From Evansella halocellulosilytica (lineage in GTDB: Bacteria; Bacillota; Bacilli; Bacillales; Salisediminibacteriaceae), in assembly GCF_002335745.1 (NCBI RefSeq), contig NZ_NIST01000001.1:5102090-5166089 (forward strand): a DNA stretch of 64,000 nucleotides. Direction: 5' to 3'. The notes beneath the pieces are model-generated. The model worked only from the letters and a program-made list of their open reading frames with translations, was not told where the DNA came from and ran no database searches. How positions within the stretch are numbered: the stretch's first letter is position 1; each line of letters opens with the position of its first letter. The translations under genes and the position numbers were made by a program. Shown piece after piece: positions 35,562-44,200 of this stretch.

Positions 35562-36270
35562 ATATTGTACATATTTCTACTGGACAATCACCGCAGTGTA
35601 GATAATCCTTTAGGAATTGAATGTTTTTGATGATGATGTAACCACCTTTCATCGTTAAAATATTTTCCTTTTTTAAATCATTTAACATTCGATTTACACT
35701 TTCTCGAGTAGTCCCAATATAATTAGCAATGTCTTGATTTGTTAATTTTACTTTTATGAAAATGTCGCCATTTTTTTCTTCACCATAAGAGTTACTAAAT
35801 CGAATAAGAGTAGAATAGAAAGCGCCTTTTTTACCACACAATATTAAATCGCGAAACTTCGCTTGCGTCGATTGTGTATGCCTAGCAAACCACTTCATAA
35901 ATGCGACGGCAATTTCACCGTGCTCACTAAAGAGTGCTTCTAATACTTGTATGTCAAAACGGACAAGTGTTGCCTTTTCAATGACTTCAGCCGTAACACT
36001 AATCGCCATCTCATTAAATAACCCTACTTCTCCAACGAGTTCATCTTTTTGTTTTAAATGGATCGAAAATTCCTTCCCATCAACTGTCATTTTACTTAGA
36101 CGAACCTTTCCAGAGCGGACTAAATAGACGTGCTTAGGAAATTCACCTTCATGAAAGAGGAATGATCCACTTTTTACATTTATCTCTAATCCATAAATAA
36201 GTAAGAGTTTTTGGTTTTCTTCTGATAGCTCATTAAAGAACCTTTTCATCTGTAGTTGCTTCTTTTCCAT
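35560..36270 (-). CDS. fnr: Fnr, oxygen-sensing Crp/Fnr regulator
   Basis: A 236-residue regulator: cyclic-nucleotide-type barrel (residues 15-135), helix-turn-helix NQDIANYIGTTRESVNRMLN near residue 180, and the tail HCGDCPVEICTI with Cys226, Cys229 and Cys234. That CX2CX4C cluster at the C-terminus is the [4Fe-4S] site of Bacillus Fnr, unlike the N-terminal cluster of E. coli FNR. It should activate anaerobic genes through TGTGA-N6-TCACA boxes, several of which are in this window. narK lies upstream on the same strand. Confidence 0.93.
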   Translation of the reverse strand: MEKKQLQMKRFFNELSEENQKLLLIYGLEINVKSGSFLFHEGEFPKHVYLVRSGKVRLSKMTVDGKEFSIHLKQKDELVGEVGLFNEMAISVTAEVIEKATLVRFDIQVLEALFSEHGEIAVAFMKWFARHTQSTQAKFRDLILCGKKGAFYSTLIRFSNSYGEEKNGDIFIKVKLTNQDIANYIGTTRESVNRMLNDLKKENILTMKGGYIIIKNIQFLKDYLHCGDCPVEICTI

Positions 36271-36387
36271 ACGAACACCTACTTTCTATATAATCTCTTT
36301 AACTACCTTCATATTACCATTATTTTCAGCTTTTTAACTGAAACATTTACGACGATTATTTGAATTTATCGTCAGAGCGTTGTATTA

Positions 36388-36523
36388 GAGCGTGTTCAAA
36401 AAGGAGGACAGGCGACGTAGTTTAAGTCTCAGTGCGTATGGTGTCAATAGGTGAGTAACTTAGGGACGAGTCAACGCAAAGATACGCAATCTATTTTTCC
36501 CAGACTTATTGAACATCCTCTAC
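36388..36523 (+). repeat. dispersed repeat, short (internally deleted) form
   Basis: It starts GCGTGTTCAAAAAGGAGGAC like the copy at 49538, then jumps to GGCGACGTAGTTTAAG and GCGTATGGTGT, which match the far end of that copy (49772-49808). The middle 200 bases are missing. The right edge reads TTATTGAACATCC, roughly an inverted form of the left end. It fills the fnr-narK gap (36271-36580), which otherwise holds only the narK terminator near 36545-36572. Confidence 0.65.
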
Positions 36524-36580
36524 AAACAATAAATAAAAAAAAGATGACACTTTTAAAGCACCACCTTTTTGTTTATAAAC

Positions 36581-37774
36581 TTACTTGGAAAACTGTTTAA
36601 CGAACACTGCACTAGGCTTCTTTTTATCGTAGTTTACTTTATTGATCATAAGACATATTAATGAAAAGATGCCCAACAAAATAATCCCGATCACATAACT
36701 TCCTGTAGCATCCTTTAGTCCCCCCATTAATAAAGGCGGAAAGAAGCCTCCTAAACCTCCAAATGCACCAACAACTCCAGTCACTGCACCCGTTTCATTC
36801 GGAAACAATTCCGGCACAAGTTTGAACACTGCACCATTTCCTGCACCCGTGACTAGTGCAATCAATAAACAAGCGACCGTCATCACATAGATATTCGTTA
36901 ACCCTACAGACATGAGAAAAGCTCCGAAAGCAATGAAAAGGAAAACATAGGTTAATACTTTTCCCGCGCCAATTCGATCACCTAAAATCCCACCGATTGG
37001 TCGTGCTAGTGTTGCTAATACGACAAATCCACCGGCTCGCATCCCTGCATCTACTGCTGTTAAGTCAAATAAGTCCATCAATAAAGTCGGTAAATAAATT
37101 CCGAAAGCGACAAATGCACCAAACGTTACGAAATAAAGTATTGATAACAACCAGCTGTCTTTATGCTTTAAAACAGAAAGTGCGCCCACTATCGTTTTAT
37201 CTGGTCCTTTTTTAGGCGTTTCCGGTGTTCCAAACCACACAAACGCTGCCATGATTAGGACGGGAATCGTTAAAACCCAAAACCCCCACTGTAAGCCTAA
37301 AAATGCTGTTAGTGTCGGAATCGTAAAGCCTGCAATCGCGGTGCCGATATTCCCCATTCCGTTAATGCCAAGTGCCGTACCTTGTTTTTCAGGAGATGTC
37401 CACTTTGAAACAAACGTTATAGAAATAGCAAACGACGTGCCTGCTAAACCGATAAAAAATCCCCAAAATAAAAGCTCATAATATGAATTTGCAAAACCAG
37501 CTCCTATTAATGGGATGGTTAGAAAAAGTAATAGTGCTGTAAATGTTTTTCTACCACCATATCGATCTGTTAATATTCCAAATGGAATCCGCATGATCGA
37601 ACCTAGTAAAACCGGAACTGCAACAAGAATACTTTTTTGAGTTGCAGTGAGTCCATAGATGACTTCAAACTCATTTGCAAGCGGAGAGAATACCGCCCAA
37701 ATTGTAAATGACAGTGCCATCCCAAATGTTGCAATGATTAAGATCCTTTGATTCATCGTACTTGCTTTTGGCAT
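36581..37774 (-). CDS. narK: NarK-type nitrate/nitrite transporter
   Basis: A 397-residue MFS protein with 12 helices. RIPFGILTDRYGGR (residues 63-76) is the loop 2-3 MFS motif with the substrate-binding Arg, and GAGNGAVFKLVPELF and GAFGGLGGFFPPLL are the nitrate signature motifs of helices 5/11 in NarK/NasA. It imports nitrate or exchanges it for nitrite. Place between the reductase genes and fnr supports a respiratory role. Confidence 0.92.
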   Translation of the reverse strand: MPKASTMNQRILIIATFGMALSFTIWAVFSPLANEFEVIYGLTATQKSILVAVPVLLGSIMRIPFGILTDRYGGRKTFTALLLFLTIPLIGAGFANSYYELLFWGFFIGLAGTSFAISITFVSKWTSPEKQGTALGINGMGNIGTAIAGFTIPTLTAFLGLQWGFWVLTIPVLIMAAFVWFGTPETPKKGPDKTIVGALSVLKHKDSWLLSILYFVTFGAFVAFGIYLPTLLMDLFDLTAVDAGMRAGGFVVLATLARPIGGILGDRIGAGKVLTYVFLFIAFGAFLMSVGLTNIYVMTVACLLIALVTGAGNGAVFKLVPELFPNETGAVTGVVGAFGGLGGFFPPLLMGGLKDATGSYVIGIILLGIFSLICLMINKVNYDKKKPSAVFVKQFSK

Positions 37775-37839
37775 ACATACTCCCCCTTATCTATTTTTCT
37801 GCTCTAACGATACGATCAGTCTTGTATGAGAACGTCCAG

Positions 37840-38040
37840 TTAATCATGACTGTTGTACTCTACTTTTCGCCATCGAAGATAAGTTAAGAACGCGATTAAT
37901 GCTCCAACAATACCAACCCCTGAATAAATCAAAACTTGATCATACTCTCTACCGAGATATGCTACAACTGTCCATTGCAGCATGACAACATTTAAGGCGA
38001 TCGTCAGAATAAAGATGACCCAACACGTTTTTTTACCCAT
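37840..38040 (-). CDS. small two-helix membrane protein
   Basis: A 66-residue protein with two helices (residues 7-28 and 36-56) and a tail RWRKVEYNSHD. It overlaps the Rieske gene by eight bases and precedes narK. It may be a small subunit or anchor of the membrane complex. No family recognised. Confidence 0.7.
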   Translation of the reverse strand: MGKKTCWVIFILTIALNVVMLQWTVVAYLGREYDQVLIYSGVGIVGALIAFLTYLRWRKVEYNSHD

Positions 38041-38566
38041 GGCGATATTGCCTCCCTATTGCGTAAACCTTCCCTCGGTCCACTTCTATTTCAATTAGTG
38101 GCAATTCTCGCTGTGGTGGACCCGCAACTGGATGACCATTATTGACATCGAAGTATCCTTTGTGACATGGACAAAGAAGTGTGTCATTTTCTTTTTCGTA
38201 GAAGACGGGGCACATAAGATGTGTGCATGCTGAATTATAAGCAACGAGCTTACCTTTAGGTGTGTGAATTAATAGTGCTGGATCATCCTCTGTCGGATAA
38301 TAAAACGTCGTAGATTCCCCTTCAGGTAGCTCATCAAGATCAATGATTTCGACTCTTTCATAACCTGGCTCTGTTAAACCAATGATCGCTTTAACACTAA
38401 AAGGCACGGTTGAAAGTCCTAGAGCTATAGATGCGCCGACAGCAGATTTTAAAAAAGCACGACGGTTATATTGCAAATCATCTTGTTGATCAATGTTCGC
38501 CGTTAAATTGACCATATCACTCTTTGAATGTTTCGCTTTCATTTCTTTTGGGCATCGTTTAGACAT
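38033..38566 (-). CDS. Tat-exported Rieske iron-sulfur protein
   Basis: A 177-residue protein. RRAFLKSAVGASIALGLS (residues 35 on) is a twin-arginine signal that probably stays as an anchor. The [2Fe-2S] ligands are Cys114-x-His116 and Cys132-x2-His135, with Cys119 and Cys134 able to form the stabilising disulfide (CTHLMCP and CPCHKG). The domain would be outside the membrane, whereas the molybdoenzyme of the same operon is cytoplasmic. A Rieske partner is known for haloarchaeal nitrate reductases; in Bacillus it is unusual. Confidence 0.88.
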   Translation of the reverse strand: MSKRCPKEMKAKHSKSDMVNLTANIDQQDDLQYNRRAFLKSAVGASIALGLSTVPFSVKAIIGLTEPGYERVEIIDLDELPEGESTTFYYPTEDDPALLIHTPKGKLVAYNSACTHLMCPVFYEKENDTLLCPCHKGYFDVNNGHPVAGPPQRELPLIEIEVDRGKVYAIGRQYRHG

Positions 38567-38605
38567 CGTTACTTACTCCCCTTTCTATCAATGATCGATT
38601 TTCAA

Positions 38606-39148
38606 TCAATCAGAATATACACCAAAAAACTCCGGTACATATTTCCATTTATCATTTTCAGAAGGTTTTTTCCCTTCAATTAAGTTCATCTGTGTTCTGC
38701 GGCGGCGTAAATCCATCATTTCCTCATGATCAATAAACCGGATTGCATCACTTGGACATACTGATGCACACATTGGGGCGATGTCATGCTTTGTTCTGTC
38801 ATAACACATATCACATTTGTACATTTTGTTTTCTTCAAAATCGAATTTTGGTATGCCAAATGGACATCCAAATGTACAGTTCCGACAGCCGATACATTTT
38901 TCTTCCATTGCTGATAAAACAACGCCATCATCCGTTATTTGAATTGCATTTGCAGGACATACACGAGCACACGCAGGATCTTTACATTGCATACAAAGCA
39001 TCGGATAGGTTTGTCTGCTTTCCTTGAAATCAATATATTCTACATAATTCCGCTCTTTACTATCGTGACCACCGCATTCTCGACAAGCAGCTTGGCAGGC
39101 ACGACACCCTATACAGCGTTCGAATTCTAGATACATGACTTTTTTCAT
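38606..39148 (-). CDS. 4x[4Fe-4S] ferredoxin-type electron-transfer subunit
   Basis: A 180-residue protein with 16 cluster cysteines in four motifs: CIGCRACQAAC near residue 12, CMQCKDPACARVCP near 52, CIGCRNCTFGCP near 86 and CDMCY...CASVCP near 111. This is the NrfC/DmsB/PhsB layout of subunits that pass electrons from membrane cytochromes to molybdopterin enzymes. It has no signal peptide, so it is cytoplasmic. It directly follows the catalytic subunit gene. Confidence 0.92.
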   Translation of the reverse strand: MKKVMYLEFERCIGCRACQAACRECGGHDSKERNYVEYIDFKESRQTYPMLCMQCKDPACARVCPANAIQITDDGVVLSAMEEKCIGCRNCTFGCPFGIPKFDFEENKMYKCDMCYDRTKHDIAPMCASVCPSDAIRFIDHEEMMDLRRRRTQMNLIEGKKPSENDKWKYVPEFFGVYSD

Positions 39149-39161
39149 TGTTCGTTCCTCC

Positions 39162-41285
39162 TTACAGCTTTTTGAGCTTTACGGCACATACTTTAAACTC
39201 AGGCATCCTTGAAATTGGATCTAATGCAGGGTTTGTTAGTTTATTTACAGACAACTCTTTGCCCCAGTGATATGGGATAAAGACATGGTCATGTCTAATT
39301 GCTTTCGTTATTTTTGCTTTAACCGTCATCGATCCACGTTTTGTTTCCAAGAACACGTCATCTCCATCCTGTATCGCATACGTTGAGGCTAATTCTGGAT
39401 GTATTTCTACATATGGCTCTGGACACTTTTCCATTAAGAAATCTGTTCTTCTCGTTTGTGTACCAGATAAATAGTGGAAGACTACACGCCCTGTAGTGAG
39501 CGTATGCGGGTACTCGTCTGTTGGGATTTCAGCAGGTTCCTGCCACCCTATAACAGCTAGGTTCGCTTTCCCATCAGGTGTTGCAAATTTTTCTTTAAAC
39601 ATTGTTGGTGTACCTGGATGGTCCTCTGAAGGACACGGCCAAAAAATTCCGTCTTCTTTTTCAATCCGTTCGTATGTGATCCCTGAGTAATCCGCTTTCC
39701 CTCCTTTTGAAGCGAGACGGAACTCTTGAAAAATCTGATCCACATTTTTATAACCAAAGTATTTTTCCTTGCCCATTCGTTCGGCAATAAGGTTAATAAT
39801 CTGCCAATCCGGTTTAGATTCACCGATTGGATCCTTTACTTTCCTAATCCGAATGACCCTGCCTTCTAAATTCGTTGTCGTGCCCTCGTCTTCTGCCCAA
39901 GTTGTTGCTGGGAGGATAACGTCTGCAAATTCTGCTGTTTCAGACATAAAGAAATCACTAACGACCATAAAATCTAATTTTTTAAAGCCTTCCCAAATGT
40001 AGTAGTTATTTGGTGCTGATACTGCGGGGTTACTACAAATAACATGCATCGCTCGGATATTTCCCACTTGTATTTCATCAAACATTTCATAAGCTGAAAC
40101 TCCTGCTTTCGGCATTTCCGATGGATCAATCCCCCAAACCTTTGACACATATTCCACATGTTCTGGATTATCAATTTTGCGATAACCTGGCAATGCATCT
40201 GCTTTTTGGCCGTGTTCACGACCTCCTTGACCGTTCCCTTGGCCAGTGAATGTTGCAACACCAGAAGCGAATTTTCCAATTTGTCCTCTTAATAAAGCCA
40301 TAGATGTATATAAAGAAACATTGTCTACACCTTTTGATTGCTGCTCAATTCCTCTTGCGAACATGACAACAGACTTTGGCGAGCGACCAAATATTTGAGC
40401 AGCCTTTAACAATTTTTCCACCGATACACCTGTAATTTCAGACGTATAATGAGGGGTAAACGGCTTCACAGCTTCTTTTAATTGTTCGTAATTGTTACAA
40501 CGTTCGCCTACATACTCTTCATCTACATAACCATTTTGAATAAGTAAATACATCATCCCATTTGCTAAAGCAGAATCTGTCCCTGCTTTTAAATTTAAAT
40601 GAACATCCGCAATACGTGCTGTCGGAGTTTCTCTTGGGTCTGCTACAATCATCTTTGCTCCTTTGTCACGTGCTTTCCATAACCATTGAATCGTTGTCGG
40701 GTGACACTCTGCTGTATTGGAGCCAGCCATAAAGAAACAATCCGTATGCTCAAGTTCTGGCCAAGGTAATGTTGAACCTCGATCTAAGCCTAGCGTTTTC
40801 ATAAATCCACCAGCTGCAGATGACATGCAGAAACGTCCGTTATAATCGATAAAACGAGTTCCTAAACCGACACGAGCGTATTTCCCTACGAGGTAGCACT
40901 TCTCATTTGTCATCGAAACACCACCGAAAACGGATACAGCATCTTTTCCGTACCTTGATTGAATGCCTTTGAAATTTTTCTCAATTAAATCAAGCGCTTC
41001 TTTCCAAGTACTTTCAACAAACTTTCCGTTCTTTTTAATTAATGGTTTTTTTATTCTTTCATGGTGGTCAATTGTTTGATAGGCAGTAACACCTTTAGGG
41101 CACATTTTTCCGTTCGTAACTGGCCAATCATATCTCGGCTCGACACCGACAACATCCCCCGTTTTTTCATTTACACGTATGTGCATTCCACATTGCATTC
41201 CACAATAGCAGCAGTGTGTTGTTACTAATTTTTCACCGCTATGCTGCAAGTTCTTTACTCCTGGCTTTACAACAAATTGTGTCAT
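39162..41285 (-). CDS. Nap/Nas-type molybdopterin oxidoreductase (probable nitrate reductase)
   Basis: A 707-residue catalytic subunit. The N-terminal [4Fe-4S] site is Cys25-x2-Cys28-x3-Cys32 and Cys62 (CCYCGMQC, KMCPKG). GRFCMSSAAGG places Cys153 as the molybdenum ligand, as in Nap and Nas nitrate reductases and unlike NarG, which uses Asp. FTGQGNGQGGREHGQKAD near residue 345 is the pterin-binding region. There is no Tat signal. With narK and fnr adjacent, cytoplasmic nitrate reduction is the best guess; formate or another oxyanion cannot be excluded. Confidence 0.85.
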   Translation of the reverse strand: MTQFVVKPGVKNLQHSGEKLVTTHCCYCGMQCGMHIRVNEKTGDVVGVEPRYDWPVTNGKMCPKGVTAYQTIDHHERIKKPLIKKNGKFVESTWKEALDLIEKNFKGIQSRYGKDAVSVFGGVSMTNEKCYLVGKYARVGLGTRFIDYNGRFCMSSAAGGFMKTLGLDRGSTLPWPELEHTDCFFMAGSNTAECHPTTIQWLWKARDKGAKMIVADPRETPTARIADVHLNLKAGTDSALANGMMYLLIQNGYVDEEYVGERCNNYEQLKEAVKPFTPHYTSEITGVSVEKLLKAAQIFGRSPKSVVMFARGIEQQSKGVDNVSLYTSMALLRGQIGKFASGVATFTGQGNGQGGREHGQKADALPGYRKIDNPEHVEYVSKVWGIDPSEMPKAGVSAYEMFDEIQVGNIRAMHVICSNPAVSAPNNYYIWEGFKKLDFMVVSDFFMSETAEFADVILPATTWAEDEGTTTNLEGRVIRIRKVKDPIGESKPDWQIINLIAERMGKEKYFGYKNVDQIFQEFRLASKGGKADYSGITYERIEKEDGIFWPCPSEDHPGTPTMFKEKFATPDGKANLAVIGWQEPAEIPTDEYPHTLTTGRVVFHYLSGTQTRRTDFLMEKCPEPYVEIHPELASTYAIQDGDDVFLETKRGSMTVKAKITKAIRHDHVFIPYHWGKELSVNKLTNPALDPISRMPEFKVCAVKLKKL

Positions 41286-42476
41286 CTATTTCTCCTCCTT
41301 AACATCATTTTCATAAAAAGTCTCCGCTCGTTCCTTACCGAATCCTGGAATGTGGATCCCATTATTTGTTTGTATCGGACCTGATGATTCTCCAAATGGT
41401 GAGTTCATATTTAGTTGACTCATAACTCTTATTTTTCTGCGGCATGCCGGACAAAAGTCTGATAACTGTTTCCCGTCGGCCATTTCAAAGTGAAAGGATT
41501 GAGCACCTAAAATCGATTGCACATCAGATATTTGATCATCATTTGAATAAAGCTCACCACACCCGTAACATTCTTTCGTATCTACACCAGCTTCTTCTTG
41601 ATAATTCATAGGGACAGCTACTGCCATTGGGCGAATTGGTAAATGAAAAAGTTTGCCAAAAGGAAAATAGACTAAGAATATGACTGTTGTTACTTGGTGT
41701 AAAAGCTGAAGTTCCGGATGCATCCATCCCTCTAAAAGCTTATAAGATACCGTTAAAAACAAACCTGTAACAGTCATAGCTAACAATATATAGAGTGGAA
41801 CGAGATCAAATTCAGCACGTTGTGTCACTTGGACATCTTTGTTTTTAATACGGCGAACGATGGCCATTATAACTCCGATAAATAGCATCGAAGCGGTAAT
41901 ATTTAATCCTTCAAATATAAGTGCCGCTAATATCCCATCTGGGTGCATTTTTAACATCGGGACACCAAACACAATCATTTGATATGTCGATGCATCGATT
42001 AATTTAAAATGCATCCATCCGAACGTTAACCCAAATGTAATCGCTAATGATCCAATACAGCCCCAAGCAATAAGCCAGTGTTGAATCCCACGGTATATCC
42101 CGCGTTTGAAAATATATTTTTGTAAAATAATGTTATCTATCAGAGTTTTTAAAATTGCTTTCCCATTTCGTTTTTGTCGTTTTTTAGTTTTCATGTTTTT
42201 CCATGTTCGTTTTAACACTTCTCGTGTTGCTGGACGAAACGCCCATGATGTCAACCTTACAGTCATTCCGATAAAAAAAATGAAAGAACCTACCATATAT
42301 CCAAATAACATTAAGTCAACATGTGAAAACTGCTTCGTACCTATCCACATCGTAAAGACTAAGAACATCACGACGAAAAAAGAATACATACTTGATTTTG
42401 AATAAAAGGATCTCTCTATTGCCTTCACTATATTTCCTCCTCCATGTGCTGTGTCGTACCAATTGTTCGTTTTCAT
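41286..42476 (-). CDS. NarI-like cytochrome b membrane subunit with zinc-ribbon tail
   Basis: A 396-residue protein with six to seven helices to about residue 285. HQVTTVIFLVYFPFGKLFHL carries two His in the spacing of the NarI haem ligands; GIQHWLIAW gives further His. The cytoplasmic tail adds two CxxC pairs, CYGCGE and CPACRR, 50 residues apart, not part of NarI. It is the first gene of the operon, its stop meeting the next start directly. It probably takes electrons from menaquinol to the ferredoxin subunit. Confidence 0.8.
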   Translation of the reverse strand: MKTNNWYDTAHGGGNIVKAIERSFYSKSSMYSFFVVMFLVFTMWIGTKQFSHVDLMLFGYMVGSFIFFIGMTVRLTSWAFRPATREVLKRTWKNMKTKKRQKRNGKAILKTLIDNIILQKYIFKRGIYRGIQHWLIAWGCIGSLAITFGLTFGWMHFKLIDASTYQMIVFGVPMLKMHPDGILAALIFEGLNITASMLFIGVIMAIVRRIKNKDVQVTQRAEFDLVPLYILLAMTVTGLFLTVSYKLLEGWMHPELQLLHQVTTVIFLVYFPFGKLFHLPIRPMAVAVPMNYQEEAGVDTKECYGCGELYSNDDQISDVQSILGAQSFHFEMADGKQLSDFCPACRRKIRVMSQLNMNSPFGESSGPIQTNNGIHIPGFGKERAETFYENDVKEEK

Positions 42477-42519
42477 TTTTGTGTATATGTAAATTGTAAA
42501 AACCTCGCTTTTTCACTAC

Positions 42520-42558
42520 TGTGATATTTTTCACAGTGAAAATGTGATTTTCTTCACA
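42520..42558 (-). promoter_or_regulatory. two perfect Fnr boxes in tandem
   Basis: TGTGATATTTTTCACA at 42520-42535 and TGTGATTTTCTTCACA at 42543-42558 both match TGTGA-N6-TCACA fully, with centres 23 bases apart, two helical turns. They lie 45-80 bases before the membrane subunit gene. This is strong evidence for anaerobic Fnr control of the operon. Confidence 0.9.
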
Positions 42559-42720
42559 TTTTGTTTCATACCAAAGTTTTAATAAATATATCCATTGTCT
42601 GTAACCGCTCCACTACAACACTTTGAAGCTCCGTTTCCGTTCGCAATTTACGTTCACAAAACTGTCATAGACACTCATTCATTCAGTTACAATTTTGTGA
42701 ACAAAATGGATATAAAGAAA

Positions 42721-42759
42721 GCAGGCTGGAAAGTTCATCTCGCTAACTTTCTCGCCTGC
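42721..42759 (-). terminator. Terminator of the radical SAM gene
   Basis: GCAGGC/GCCTGC and GAAAGTT/AACTTTC form a long two-part stem with a nine-base loop; TTTCTTTATAT follows on the minus strand. It lies 12 bases past the radical SAM stop. Confidence 0.75.
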
Positions 42760-42770
42760 ATTTCTATTAA

Positions 42771-43847
42771 TTACTCAACGTTTGTTGGGAAATATACACA
42801 CATAGGGTCACTTTCTAAATAGTCATTCGTCATCGCATAAGCTCTCGCTCTTGAACCACCACAAATCTCTTTAAATTCGCATACTCCACATTTGCCTTTC
42901 AGCAGTGATTTATCTCTTAACTGTTGAAAAACCGGTGAATGTTTATAAATTGACGAGAGCTTCTCTTCTCTCACATTTCCACATGTTACTGGTAAAAATC
43001 CACTAGGATAGACATCTCCAATGTGACTAATAAATACAAAGCCGTCACCATCGTTAACCGGTTTAGGTGCACGTCCTAAAGCATCCAACCTTTTCACACC
43101 ATATTGTGTCGATAACCCTAACCGTTTTCTTTCCATCGCCGCTACTCTTCGATAATGTGGAGCTTCCGTTGCTTTAATATCATACGGCATTTTTTGCTGC
43201 ATACTAAATAACCATTTCATGACCATTTCGTGCTCCTTAGGAGAAATCAAATCCTCTTCCATACCACGACCAGTAGGGATGAGAAAGAACACACTCCATA
43301 GTACTGTGTTCATCGAGTGAACTAACTCCGCTATTTTTTCTAAATCATGAAGATTATATCTAGAGACTGTTGTATTCACTTGAATAGGAATTTGGAGTTC
43401 CTGTAAATATTGAATTCCTTTCATCGTCATATCGAAGGAACCTCTTGTACCACGAAAGTGATCATGTATTTCCGCAGTAGAACCATCTAAACTAAATGCC
43501 CATCGTGACAAACCAACCTCCTTTGCTCTTTCGACAGCTTTTTTTGTCACTTTAGGCGTTGCACTCGGTGTCATCGAGACAGATAGCCCTCTTTCTTCTA
43601 CAGCATATTTTGCTAAGTCAAATAGATCCTTCCTCATTAATGGGTCCCCTCCAGTAAAAACAAAGAGTGGGTTACCCATTTCTGCGATATTATCGATCAG
43701 TGCTTTCCCTTCATCAAATGATAATTCTCTTGGGTCTGATTTATATTGCGCCTCTGCTCGGCAATGAAGACACTTTAATGCGCACGCTCTTGTCACTTCC
43801 CAAATCACAATAAAAGGTGTCTCATCATAGCTTTGTTTAAAATCCAT
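42771..43847 (-). CDS. radical SAM/SPASM protein (NirJ/AhbD-like)
   Basis: A 358-residue enzyme with the radical SAM cluster Cys22-x3-Cys26-x2-Cys29 (ACALKCLHC), FTGGDPLMR as the GGE-like motif, and a C-terminal SPASM region with GKCGVCEFKEICGG and a last Cys in SDPMCVY. Relatives include haem d1 and haem synthesis enzymes NirJ and AhbD and peptide-modifying enzymes. With Fnr-linked neighbours a haem or cofactor role for the reductase is likely, but unproven. No precursor peptide gene was seen nearby. Confidence 0.82.
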   Translation of the reverse strand: MDFKQSYDETPFIVIWEVTRACALKCLHCRAEAQYKSDPRELSFDEGKALIDNIAEMGNPLFVFTGGDPLMRKDLFDLAKYAVEERGLSVSMTPSATPKVTKKAVERAKEVGLSRWAFSLDGSTAEIHDHFRGTRGSFDMTMKGIQYLQELQIPIQVNTTVSRYNLHDLEKIAELVHSMNTVLWSVFFLIPTGRGMEEDLISPKEHEMVMKWLFSMQQKMPYDIKATEAPHYRRVAAMERKRLGLSTQYGVKRLDALGRAPKPVNDGDGFVFISHIGDVYPSGFLPVTCGNVREEKLSSIYKHSPVFQQLRDKSLLKGKCGVCEFKEICGGSRARAYAMTNDYLESDPMCVYFPTNVE

Positions 43848-43907
43848 TCATTTCACCTCTTTACCTGCTTATTCATGTTTATCTTATCGGAAGTGGAAAA
43901 AGTTTAC

Positions 43908-43923
43908 GGTGAGAAAAATCACA
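43908..43923 (-). promoter_or_regulatory. near-perfect Fnr box before the radical SAM gene
   Basis: GGTGAGAAAAATCACA matches TGTGA-N6-TCACA at nine of ten positions, about 60 bases upstream of the start. It ties the radical SAM gene to the same regulon. Confidence 0.65.
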
Positions 43924-43951
43924 ATTGGAAGTGGCTGTAACAAAATCGAGT

Positions 43952-44107
43952 TAAAAAAATAGCCCTCACCGTTTAGTTGGTAAGAGCCATTTCTTATTTA
44001 TCAGGTATTTATTTTATATTAGGGTAAATTTCCCAAAAACACTCACTTGCACTCCAGAGCACCAGTGCGACATCTATTTGTGCTGCACTTCGTTTGCATT
44101 CGTAGTG
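43952..44107 (+). repeat. dispersed repeat with terminator hairpin, left inverted copy
   Basis: The stretch holds a hairpin (GCCCTCACC / GGTAAGAGC, 43962-43987, with TTTTTTT on the minus strand) and a 69-base core at 44039-44107 starting CACTCACTTGCACTCCAGAG. The core matches the reverse complement of 47097-47166 at about 85%. The hairpin also serves as terminator for the lipoprotein operon. 44108-44200 shows nothing else. Confidence 0.8.
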
Positions 44108-44200
44108 CCACCCTGCCGCGGGCAAGATCAAGATAGCGGTAAGTTTTTTGACTAACTCCGCTTTGATAACAAAGTGGAAAAAGTGCCTTATATTTAGATT

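Noticed and set aside
39162-41285. Canonical respiratory NarG or formate dehydrogenase
   Set aside because: NarG is about 1200 residues with an Asp ligand. The Cys ligand, the CMSSAAGG motif and the narK/fnr setting favour the Nap/Nas group, although formate dehydrogenase is not fully excluded.
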